Assembly (NCBI GenBank): GCA_934215405.1
Contig: CAKPZU010000023.1
Location: 1 to 20,929, forward strand
Reading direction: 5' to 3'
DNA from: an uncultured Bacilli bacterium
GTDB lineage: Bacteria > Bacillota_I > Bacilli_A > RFN20 > CAG-631
Length of the DNA: 20,929 nt
Shown: positions 12,835 through 20,520 of the stretch, in pieces
Position numbering within the stretch: position 1 is the first letter of the stretch
How the letters are laid out: each line of letters begins with the position of its first letter
Notes under the pieces: model-generated
The model's database searches: none
Told to the model about the DNA's origin: nothing
What the model saw: the letters and a program-made list of their open reading frames with translations, nothing else
Translations under genes and position numbers: made by a program

Positions 12835-13518
12835 TTATTTATTATTAACCATATTCATATACATCATTTTATCAATCATAGGTGTTTCAATAAGTTTTAA
12901 TGTTTCGTTAGATAAAGAACCATTAATAGCGTATTCTTTACCGGCTTTTATTAAGTTTCCTTTTAAAATATTAGTGACACTACTTGCTTCTTTAATATTT
13001 AAAAGTGGTGCTTCACTAATACATATTATATTAGCTTTATTTCTATGAAAGACTTTAAACTGTTCTTTTATTGCCTTAAAGTTATCATCAAATGAAGGAA
13101 ATCCTGATCCTGAAATAACAATAAACTTTTTACTTTTAAAATCGCAAACAGTTTCATGAACTATTATACCATTTTCTTCCTTCATAGTCATTTTATTTAA
13201 AGGAAGAATTCTATCCATTATTGCTTTTAAGGAGCTTGGAACTCCATAGCAATATAAAGGAAATGACCATATTAAAATATCACACTCTTTAATTAGCTCT
13301 AATATTTTTTCATTATCATCTTTTATAATACATTTTCCACTTTCACTATTTAAGCAATTAAAGCAGCCACGACATGGTAAAACATTAACATCTATTGAAT
13401 TAATAATTTTTATATCATATTCTTTATTATAATTTAGACCTTCTAAGAAAGAATTAGTTATTACCATCGTATCACTAATCTTTTTAGGAGAACCATTTAA
13501 AACTAAGACCTTTTTCAT
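12835..13518 (-). CDS. Flavodoxin-fold NADPH-dependent FMN reductase-like protein with CX2CX2CX7C motif
   Basis: 227 residues. The N-terminus KVLVLNGSPKK is the FMN-phosphate loop of the NADPH-dependent FMN reductase/flavodoxin-2 family, and WSFPLYCYGVPSSLKAIMDR is the second flavin-contact segment. Cysteines at 49, 52, 55 and 63 form CX2CX2CX7C, matching the compact CX2CX2CX4-7C motif of iron-sulfur flavoproteins (Isf), which hold a 4Fe-4S cluster and FMN. So it may be an Isf-type electron-transfer or reductase protein. It sits between two ABC-2 systems, one base from the preceding permease stop (TAAAATG). Its partner and substrate are unknown; detoxification of an exported quinone- or redox-active compound is a guess. 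Confidence 0.82.
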   Translation of the reverse strand: MKKVLVLNGSPKKISDTMVITNSFLEGLNYNKEYDIKIINSIDVNVLPCRGCFNCLNSESGKCIIKDDNEKILELIKECDILIWSFPLYCYGVPSSLKAIMDRILPLNKMTMKEENGIIVHETVCDFKSKKFIVISGSGFPSFDDNFKAIKEQFKVFHRNKANIICISEAPLLNIKEASSVTNILKGNLIKAGKEYAINGSLSNETLKLIETPMIDKMMYMNMVNNK

Positions 13519-13519
13519 T

Positions 13520-14419
13520 TTATTTTCCTTTATTTTTTCTTAAAACATTTACTAAAACATAGGCTCCAACTAAAGCAATAGTTGCAATAGTTAAAACTAT
13601 ATACATAGCTAAAATACTAACTTGATTATTAAAAAAGTAAATATTGCAGTCAATAGAATCCTTTATTGCTTCAACAACATTACTTGGAAATCCTGCATTT
13701 CCCATTTCGTTAAAGACTCCATTTAAGAAATGATTTCTAGTAAGAGCAGTGCCATAAGTTCCAGGTAAAAACATTAATACCTTTTGTAAGGCAGGAGAGA
13801 AGCTTGAAATTGGCATATATGCTCCACAAATAAAGCCGTATCCTGCTGAAACGATTGTACCAATTCCCGAAACCTGACCTTGTGATGTTAAAAATGTATT
13901 GATAATTGATGAAAATGCCGTACCAAATGTAGTTAATAAAAACACATCAAGAATAATCAAGAAAACATCACCAACTGATAAAAACCAGCCAGTACATGCT
14001 ATATAAATAAAGCCAGCAATTGTAGCAGTATAGGTCATTATTAAAGTTGTTACTAGTGTTGCAAAGAAATAAGATAAAGCTAATGTATGCTTTGGAAGTG
14101 GTGTAACGCTTAAATCATTAACTACCTTTTTAACCTTATCACTAGCCATTAAGGTATTTGCACAAAAGGCAACAGTTATACAACAAACTGCAAGTAATGA
14201 TGAAATTAATTCGCCACTTACTGTACCATTTATTATTGATTCTTTTATTTCTAAACCATCAGGTAAATTTGAAATAAATGTATCTTTATAAACATTTGCT
14301 AAAAATGTTACATATAAAACAAGTAAGATAATAGGCGTAATTAATGAAGTAAATAATAAACCCTTATCCTTAAAAAACAATTTTATATTTCTTTTTGTTA
14401 GTGCTAAAAATGTTTGCAT
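13520..14419 (-). CDS. ABC-2 type permease (DrrB/YadH-like)
   Basis: 299 residues. The N-terminal RNIKLFFKDKGLLFTSLITPIILLVLYVTFL leads into the first of six predicted helices. A cytoplasmic segment ASDKVKKVVNDLSVTPL is the ABC-2 loop, and the last helices include the GAYMPISSFSPALQKVLMFLPGTYG motif common in Drr/Nod-type exporters. It lacks the large extracytoplasmic domain of the NatB-like permease in the same operon, so the two ABC systems are of different types. It starts one base after the ATPase stop (TAATATG) with AGGAGG close by. Probable role: export of a drug, peptide or lipid-linked compound. Confidence 0.88.
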   Translation of the reverse strand: MQTFLALTKRNIKLFFKDKGLLFTSLITPIILLVLYVTFLANVYKDTFISNLPDGLEIKESIINGTVSGELISSLLAVCCITVAFCANTLMASDKVKKVVNDLSVTPLPKHTLALSYFFATLVTTLIMTYTATIAGFIYIACTGWFLSVGDVFLIILDVFLLTTFGTAFSSIINTFLTSQGQVSGIGTIVSAGYGFICGAYMPISSFSPALQKVLMFLPGTYGTALTRNHFLNGVFNEMGNAGFPSNVVEAIKDSIDCNIYFFNNQVSILAMYIVLTIATIALVGAYVLVNVLRKNKGK

Positions 14420-14420
14420 A

Positions 14421-15332
14421 TTAGTTTCCTCCTACAAGCTTTTTACCAGTTGCTGCTAAGAATACGTCATCCATTTTACCTTTAATAATTTCAAAATCCT
14501 TAAATAATGTTGGATTATTGATAATTAAATTTTTAGCCGCTTCCGTATTTTTAATTTCAATTCTTATAATGCCATCCTTTACAACCTCATAAGGTAGATT
14601 TAACTTTTTAACATCTTCAATATTAGCATTATATAAAGTAATAAAATCACCAGTATATTTATTTTTTAATTCAAGTGGAGTACCTTGAGCTACTATTTTC
14701 CCTGAATCTAAGATAACTACATAATCAGCATCTGTTGTTTCTTCCATATAGTGAGTTGTTAAAAATACAGTCATTTGCTTATTTTTTCTATATGATTCAA
14801 TTACCTCCCACATTGTCTTACGAGTTTGTGGATCAAGGCCTGTTGTTGGTTCATCTAAAATCAAAATTTTTGGATCATTTAATAAGGCTCTTGCTACATC
14901 GATTTTTCTTCTTTGACCACCTGAAAGCTTATTGACAGTTCTATTTAATAATTTTTTAAAGTCAAGAAGTGTAGCTAGCTCGTTTATTCTTTCTTTAGCT
15001 TTATTTCCATATATTCCATATAAACTAGCTCGACACATTAAATTATCCTTAACGCTTAAAACTCCATCTAATAAAGAATTTTGAAATACAACACCAATAT
15101 CCTTTATTATATTTTTATAATCCTTTTCAATATCCTTATTATCAATAATTATGCTACCTTTATCTTTTTTTAGCATTCCACACATTATTGAAATAGTTGT
15201 TGATTTTCCAGCGCCATTTACGCCTAAAAAAGCAAATAATTCACCTTTTTTTACAGCAAATGATAAATCATTTACAGCATGAACATCCTTAAATGATTTA
15301 TCTAAGTTTTTAACTTGTATAATATTTTCCAT
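14421..15332 (-). CDS. ABC transporter ATPase (DrrA-type, drug/antibiotic export)
   Basis: 303 residues. Walker A GVNGAGKST (37-45), Q-loop Gln 84, signature LSGGQRRKIDVARAL (136-150), Walker B ILILDEP with Glu 161, and switch His 194. The C-terminal ~85 residues, including GKIVAQGTPLELKNKY and a second small domain ending in DVFLAATG, are typical of DrrA-like exporters. Pairs with the permease that begins one base after its stop. Its own start lies one base after the TetR stop, with AGAGGAAAA upstream. Confidence 0.93.
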   Translation of the reverse strand: MENIIQVKNLDKSFKDVHAVNDLSFAVKKGELFAFLGVNGAGKSTTISIMCGMLKKDKGSIIIDNKDIEKDYKNIIKDIGVVFQNSLLDGVLSVKDNLMCRASLYGIYGNKAKERINELATLLDFKKLLNRTVNKLSGGQRRKIDVARALLNDPKILILDEPTTGLDPQTRKTMWEVIESYRKNKQMTVFLTTHYMEETTDADYVVILDSGKIVAQGTPLELKNKYTGDFITLYNANIEDVKKLNLPYEVVKDGIIRIEIKNTEAAKNLIINNPTLFKDFEIIKGKMDDVFLAATGKKLVGGN

Positions 15333-15333
15333 A

Positions 15334-15933
15334 TTATTTTCCTCTTTCCTTTACTCTTTTTGTTAATTCATCATATGATAAATAGCCAAATAAACAACTA
15401 TCAAACAGATTAACTATTTCATCCTTTGTAAACTTATAAACATTTGTGGCAATTAATGTTGCCATGCCATGAGCTAGAATCCACATTCCATGATAAATAT
15501 CTAAAGCTTTATTTGTATCAGTTATGAAAAATGTCCTTTTAATACTATCTACGATTAATGGATAATTTTCATCAAGATCTATTAATAAAGTATCTAAATT
15601 AAAAAATGTTTGCTTTTCGCTCATAAATAATAGTTTAAATAGTGATGCTTCATCTGCTGCAAAATTAATATAGCCTATACCAACACCCAAAAAGGGTCTA
15701 TCTGATTTTTCAATATTTTCTTTAATATATTTACCATATAATTCCTTAGCTTTTTTTATAACTTCTTTTTTTAATTCATCCATTGAAGTAAAATAACCAA
15801 AAATTACTTTTGATGAACTATTTAGCTTTTTGGCTAAATTTCTTGCAGTTAGCATAGAAAATGATTCTTCCTTTACTAGCATAAAAGCTGCATCTATTAT
15901 TTCTTCTTTTTTAAATTTTGCAAGACGTGGCAT
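15334..15933 (-). CDS. TetR-family transcriptional regulator
   Basis: 199 residues. The N-terminal ~50 residues form the TetR helix-turn-helix: KKEEIIDAAFMLVKEESFSMLTARNLA, KKLNSSSKVIFGYF, then SMDELKKEV. The remaining ~150 residues are the variable ligand-binding helical domain. Located as the second gene of a transport operon with AAAGGAGG upstream and one base between its ATG and the lipoprotein stop. The symmetric dyad at 16811-16840, overlapping the promoter of the operon and lying between it and the divergent exporter genes, is the most likely binding site (inference). The inducing ligand is probably something moved by these pumps. Confidence 0.92.
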   Translation of the reverse strand: MPRLAKFKKEEIIDAAFMLVKEESFSMLTARNLAKKLNSSSKVIFGYFTSMDELKKEVIKKAKELYGKYIKENIEKSDRPFLGVGIGYINFAADEASLFKLLFMSEKQTFFNLDTLLIDLDENYPLIVDSIKRTFFITDTNKALDIYHGMWILAHGMATLIATNVYKFTKDEIVNLFDSCLFGYLSYDELTKRVKERGK

Positions 15934-15934
15934 A

Positions 15935-16741
15935 TTATACCTCCTTTAAAACATTTATTAATCCACTTGTTGATTTTAAATTTATATCCAATGACTCATT
16001 TTTGTAATTATAGTCATTAAATTCATTTTTTATTGTTGAATTACTTGAAGCTTTTAATTTAAAGCCTTCAATATTTTTATTTAAATACAATTCTATATTA
16101 CCTGAATAGGTTTCTATATCAATATTATTATGTATTATTGATTTTGTAGTTTTAACTGCACTTGAAACACCTTTAATTAATAAGCTATCGACTTTTACTT
16201 CATTTATTAATATAATTGATGATGTTGTATTAATTTTTAAAGCATTTGTAGCAATATTATTTAATGAAACATTTCCTGAAGAGTTTTCAATATCTAAATC
16301 ATTTATTTTTAAATTGTTTAAATATGCTCCACCTGATGCTTGCTTTATTTTTAAGCTATTTATTTCATTTTCAATACTCATGGTTATACTTCCTGAGAAA
16401 CTATCTATATGAAAAATATCAATCGTAAAACTTTTTGGAATAAATACTTTAATATTTTCAATTGCCCCTTTATTAAAAATGTTATAGCGCTTTTCAACAA
16501 TTGATAAAGTATTATTATCAATATTAATTTTGAATTTTGTCATATCTGATTCAAAATATGTAACCTTTGTTTTATCATCTTCACTTTTTACTATATCACA
16601 AGAAAATGAAACTAAAGATATATCAACTTTATTATAAGCATTATTTATAAAGTTTCTTTCTTTTCTTTCATATATGCTTGAGCAGCTATTTAATAAAGCT
16701 AATATTATAATACTGCTGATTAAAATAATTATTTTCTTCAT
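15935..16741 (-). CDS. Lipoprotein with DUF4097-type beta-helix repeats
   Basis: 268 residues. The N-terminus MKKIIILISSIIILALLNSC is a lipoprotein signal peptide with the lipid-attached Cys at 20 (lipobox LNSC). The rest alternates short beta strands with recurrent Ser-Gly or Ser-Ser turns (SFSGSITMS, QASGGAYLN, NSSGNVSLN, TTSSIILIN, GVSSAVKTT, TYSGNIELY), the pattern of DUF4097/putative adhesin parallel beta-helix proteins. Such proteins are frequent near envelope-stress systems and transporters, without a settled function. It is anchored outside the membrane and is the first gene of the operon, so its promoter controls the TetR and both ABC systems. AAGGAAG precedes the ATG by about 9 bases. 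Confidence 0.85.
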   Translation of the reverse strand: MKKIIILISSIIILALLNSCSSIYERKERNFINNAYNKVDISLVSFSCDIVKSEDDKTKVTYFESDMTKFKINIDNNTLSIVEKRYNIFNKGAIENIKVFIPKSFTIDIFHIDSFSGSITMSIENEINSLKIKQASGGAYLNNLKINDLDIENSSGNVSLNNIATNALKINTTSSIILINEVKVDSLLIKGVSSAVKTTKSIIHNNIDIETYSGNIELYLNKNIEGFKLKASSNSTIKNEFNDYNYKNESLDINLKSTSGLINVLKEV

Positions 16742-17003
16742 ATTATTTTACTTCCTTTTTAGCTCATCTTCGCCTTTAAAGCCATCTATAAGGCTTTCAT
16801 ATTATAATATAAAAACATATGTTGCGCAACAGGCGTTTTTATATTTTTAATACTTCCTTAAATAATTTACATTATCTTTATAATAAATAAAATGTTTTTA
16901 AGATGTTTGGCTGCTTTTTTATTGTATTTGGTAAGCAATAATTCCTTTTAAATAATCCTAATAAGTATTATAATAAACATTGTAGTTTATTTGGAGGTTT
17001 TTT
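16742..17003. promoter_or_regulatory. Divergent control region between the lipoprotein operon and the ABC exporter
   Basis: 262 bases. Toward the left: minus-strand TTGCGC (16829-16824), 17-base spacer, TATAAT (16806-16801), then a leader hairpin AAAGCC (16778-16783)/GGCTTT (16792-16797). Toward the right: TATAAT at 16969-16974 and at 16879-16884, both with poor -35 sequences, and an inverted repeat AATAAAC-6-GTTTATT (16972-16991) just before the ribosome binding site of the exporter. Confidence 0.65.
16811..16840. promoter_or_regulatory. 30-bp symmetric dyad, probable TetR operator
   Basis: AAAAAC, four bases, GTTGCGCAAC (perfect 10-base palindrome, 16821-16830), four bases, GTTTTT. Outer and inner arms share the same centre. 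The inner palindrome contains the -35 hexamer of the lipoprotein-tetR operon, so binding would block it. Confidence 0.75.
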
Positions 17004-18728
17004 ATGTTTAAATTATTACGCTATTTAAAAAAATACAAGAAAGAAAGTATTTTAAGCCCCTTATTTAAATTGCTTGAAGCCAGTATAGAATTAATTGTTC
17101 CTTTAATAGTTAAATATATTATTGATGAAGGAATAAAATATAATAATACAAATTTAGTAATTAAATGTTCTATTTTATTAATTGTTTTAGCTTTAGTTGG
17201 CCTTGCTTTTTCAATTACTGCTCAATATTTTGCTGCTAAGGCCGCTATTATGTTTTCAACTTCTATAAAACATCATTTATTTGAGCATATTGAAACATTA
17301 TCATATAAAGAAATTGATACTTTAGGAACTAACTCTTTAATTACTAGAATGACAAGTGATGTTAACCAGGTTCAAAATGGTGTTAATATGACCTTGCGTT
17401 TATTATTAAGATCACCATTTATTGTCCTTGGTGCGACAATTATGGCTTTAGTAGTTGATTATAAAATGGCTTTAATATTTTTAGTAACTGTTAGTTTATT
17501 ATCAATAGTAATTTTTATAATTATGAAAATAACTTCACCTTTATATAAAAAGGTTCAGCAAAAGCTAGATAAGGTATTAAAAAGTACGAGAGAAAATTTA
17601 ACTGGTGTTAGGGTTATTCGTGCATTTACTAAAGAAGATAGTGAAAGAGAAGCTTTTTTTAATAAAAACAACGATCTTTATGTTAATCAAAAGAAAGTAT
17701 CCAATATTTCATCTTTATTAAATCCATTAACCTATGTAATTATTAATATTGCCATTATTTTATTAATTCAATTTGGAGCAATTCGTGTTAATGAAGGTGC
17801 TATTACTCAAGGTGCAGTTATAGCAATTTATAACTATATGTCACAAATACTTGTTGAATTAATTAAGTTTGCTAATTTAATTATTACTATTTCTAAAGCT
17901 ATTGCTAGTGGAAATCGTATTCAAAGTGTTTTTGAAATTAATAGTTCAATAAATGATGGAAATATTAATACTCCAAATGAAAATAATGCAGAAATTATAA
18001 CTTTTAATAATGTTTACTTAAACTATAATAATGGTGAGGATGATTCTTTATCTAATATTAATTTTTCTGTTAAAAGCGGTGAAACTATTGGGGTAATTGG
18101 TGGAACTGGAAGTGGTAAAACTTCCCTTGTTAATTTAATTCCTCGTTTTTATGATGTAACTAATGGTGAAGTTTTATTATATGGTAAAAATGTTAAAGAT
18201 TATAATTTAGAAAAACTAAGAGATTTAGTTGGTATTGTTCCACAAAAGGCTGTTTTATTTAAAGGTAGTATTCGTGATAATATGAAATGGGGTAATGAAA
18301 ATGCTAGTGATGAAGAAATTTATGAAGCGTTAAAAATTTCTAAATCACTTGATGTTGTTTTAAATAAAGAAGGAAAGCTTGATTATGAAATATCACAGAA
18401 TGGTAAAAATTTATCAGGTGGTCAAAGACAACGTTTAACTATTGCTCGTGCTTTAGTTAAAAAGCCAAAAATTTTAATTTTAGATGATAGCTCAAGTGCT
18501 CTTGATTATCAAACAGATTTAGCCTTAAGGAAAGAAATTAGTGCTTTAAAAAATAAGCTTACGGTCTTTATAGTTTCTCAAAGAACATCGTCCCTTCTTT
18601 TGTGTGATAAGATCATTTGCTTAGATAATGGTAAGGTTATGGGAATTGGAAGCCATGAGGAATTATTAAATAGTTGTGAGGTTTATAAGGAAATATATTA
18701 TTCTCAATATAAAGGAGGTAATAAATAA
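17004..18728 (+). CDS. Heterodimeric ABC exporter subunit with degenerate ATP site (BmrC/LmrC-like)
   Basis: 574 residues: six-helix exporter domain (~15-305) fused to a nucleotide-binding domain (~330-574). Walker A GGTGSGKT (366-373), Q-loop Gln 414, signature LSGGQRQ (470-476). The catalytic Glu after Walker B is Asp (LILDDSS, D495) and the switch His is Gln (VSQRTSS, Q526), so its own ATP site should not hydrolyse efficiently. Its intact LSGGQ completes the active site of the partner encoded next. This is the known arrangement of heterodimeric exporters such as BmrCD and LmrCD, usually multidrug pumps. TTGGAGG at 16991-16997 is 6 bases from the ATG. Divergent from the TetR operon. Confidence 0.93.
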   Translation: MFKLLRYLKKYKKESILSPLFKLLEASIELIVPLIVKYIIDEGIKYNNTNLVIKCSILLIVLALVGLAFSITAQYFAAKAAIMFSTSIKHHLFEHIETLSYKEIDTLGTNSLITRMTSDVNQVQNGVNMTLRLLLRSPFIVLGATIMALVVDYKMALIFLVTVSLLSIVIFIIMKITSPLYKKVQQKLDKVLKSTRENLTGVRVIRAFTKEDSEREAFFNKNNDLYVNQKKVSNISSLLNPLTYVIINIAIILLIQFGAIRVNEGAITQGAVIAIYNYMSQILVELIKFANLIITISKAIASGNRIQSVFEINSSINDGNINTPNENNAEIITFNNVYLNYNNGEDDSLSNINFSVKSGETIGVIGGTGSGKTSLVNLIPRFYDVTNGEVLLYGKNVKDYNLEKLRDLVGIVPQKAVLFKGSIRDNMKWGNENASDEEIYEALKISKSLDVVLNKEGKLDYEISQNGKNLSGGQRQRLTIARALVKKPKILILDDSSSALDYQTDLALRKEISALKNKLTVFIVSQRTSSLLLCDKIICLDNGKVMGIGSHEELLNSCEVYKEIYYSQYKGGNK

Positions 18729-20479
18729 TGAAAAGAAAAGTAAATATACATACACTTAAAAGAATTTTTAAGTACTTGAAAAGTAATACTTTATTTTTAA
18801 TTTTATCTTTATTACTTGCTATATTTAGTGTTGCTTCAACTTTAATTGTTCCAATCCTTTTTGGTAAAGCTATTGATTATATCATCGAAGAAAATAATGT
18901 TGACTTTGTTAAAATTAGTGAAATATTATTATATTGTGGTATTTCTATAATTGTTGGAGCTTTAGCTCAATGGCTAATGGGAATTATAAATAATAAAATA
19001 ACCTATAAAATTGTTAAGGATATTAGAAATGATGCCTTTAATAAAATATTGATTTTGCCTTTAAGTTATATTGATAACCATTCTTATGGTGAAATTGTAA
19101 GTAAGGTTATTACTGATGTTGATACCTTTGCTGATGGTATGCTACTTGGCTTTACGCAATTATTTACAGGAATAATTACGATACTTGGAACCTTAGTAAT
19201 TATGTATATTATTAATCCAATTATTGCAACAGTTGTAGTTGTATTAACTCCATTATCATTATTAGTTGCTAACTTTATTGCTAAAAAAACTCATTCATTT
19301 TTTGAAAAGCAAGCTAGTATTAGAGCTAATCAAACCGCTTTAATTGATGAAATGGTAAATAATTTAAAGGTTGTTGAAGCCTTTAATTATTCATCAAGAG
19401 CTTTAAATAGATTTGATAAAATTAATGATGAGCTTGCAGATGCTTCCTTAAAAGCTACATTTTATTCATCACTTACTAATCCTATAACTCGTTTTATTAA
19501 CTCAACAATTTATGCTTTAGTTTGCTTAAGTGGTGCTTTACTTGTTATTAAAAGCCCTGCCATTTTTACAGTTGGAACATTATCAATATTTTTGAGCTAT
19601 GCTAATCAGTACACAAAGCCATTTAATGAAATATCAAGTGTCATTACTGAACTTCAAAATGCCTTTACTTGTGCTAATAGGGTTCTTGATTTAATTGATG
19701 AAAAACCTCAAGTTCGTGAAATTGCTAATCCTGTTGTGTTAAATGATGTAAAAGGAAATATTGAACTTGAAAACGTTTATTTTTCATATACTAGTGATAG
19801 GCCTTTAATTACTAATTTTAATTTAAATGTTAAAAGTGGACAAAAAATAGCCATTGTTGGCCCGACAGGCTGTGGTAAAACGACATTAATTAATTTACTT
19901 ATGAGATTTTATGATGTTAATAGTGGTAAAATATGTGTTGAAAATCATGATATTAGAGATTGCACACGTAAAAGCTTAAGAGATAGCTATGGTATGGTTT
20001 TACAAGAAACATGGTTAAAGGAGGGAACAATCCGTGAAAATATCATAATGGGCAAAGAAAATGCTAGTGAAGAGGAAATTATAAACGCTTGTAAATTTGC
20101 CCATTCATATAATTTTATTAAGCAATTACCTAATGGCTTAGATACTATTATTAATGAAGATGGTGGTATGCTATCTACTGGGCAAAAGCAATTATTATGT
20201 ATTACTCGTGTAATGCTATGCCTTCCTCCTATGCTTATTTTAGATGAAGCAACATCTTCAATTGATACTAGAACTGAATTAAAAATTCAAGATGCTTTTA
20301 ATAAGCTTATGAATAATAAAACAAGCTTTATAGTAGCCCATCGTCTTTCAACAATTAAGAATGCTGATTTGATTTTAGTAATGAAGGATGGAAATATAAT
20401 TGAGCATGGAAACCACGAAGAGCTATTAGATTTAAAAGGCTTTTATTATAATTTATATAATAGCCAATTTTCTCAATAA
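18728..20479 (+). CDS. Heterodimeric ABC exporter subunit with canonical ATP site (BmrD/LmrD-like)
   Basis: 583 residues: six-helix exporter domain (~20-320) and nucleotide-binding domain (~345-583). Walker A GPTGCGKT (378-385), Q-loop Gln 426, Walker B LILDEATS with Glu 507, and switch His 538 (VAHRLSTI) are all intact. The signature is LSTGQKQ (482-488) instead of LSGGQ, so it contributes the weakened signature to the degenerate site of the partner. The ATG overlaps the previous stop by one base (TAATG) with AAAGGAGG at 18711-18718, which ensures matched production of the two halves. A strong terminator follows. Substrate is not readable; drug, lipid or peptide export are the usual options. 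Confidence 0.94.
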   Translation: MKRKVNIHTLKRIFKYLKSNTLFLILSLLLAIFSVASTLIVPILFGKAIDYIIEENNVDFVKISEILLYCGISIIVGALAQWLMGIINNKITYKIVKDIRNDAFNKILILPLSYIDNHSYGEIVSKVITDVDTFADGMLLGFTQLFTGIITILGTLVIMYIINPIIATVVVVLTPLSLLVANFIAKKTHSFFEKQASIRANQTALIDEMVNNLKVVEAFNYSSRALNRFDKINDELADASLKATFYSSLTNPITRFINSTIYALVCLSGALLVIKSPAIFTVGTLSIFLSYANQYTKPFNEISSVITELQNAFTCANRVLDLIDEKPQVREIANPVVLNDVKGNIELENVYFSYTSDRPLITNFNLNVKSGQKIAIVGPTGCGKTTLINLLMRFYDVNSGKICVENHDIRDCTRKSLRDSYGMVLQETWLKEGTIRENIIMGKENASEEEIINACKFAHSYNFIKQLPNGLDTIINEDGGMLSTGQKQLLCITRVMLCLPPMLILDEATSSIDTRTELKIQDAFNKLMNNKTSFIVAHRLSTIKNADLILVMKDGNIIEHGNHEELLDLKGFYYNLYNSQFSQ

Positions 20480-20485
20480 ACTAAT

Positions 20486-20520
20486 ATGGTCAAGCAAACT
20501 AGTGCTTGACCATTTTCTTT
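20486..20520 (+). terminator. Intrinsic terminator after the ABC exporter
   Basis: An 11-base perfect stem, ATGGTCAAGCA (20486-20496) with TGCTTGACCAT (20503-20513), 6-base loop, then TTTCTTT. The minus strand lacks a T-tract, so it mainly serves the + strand genes although the convergent VWA gene ends next to it. Confidence 0.9.
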
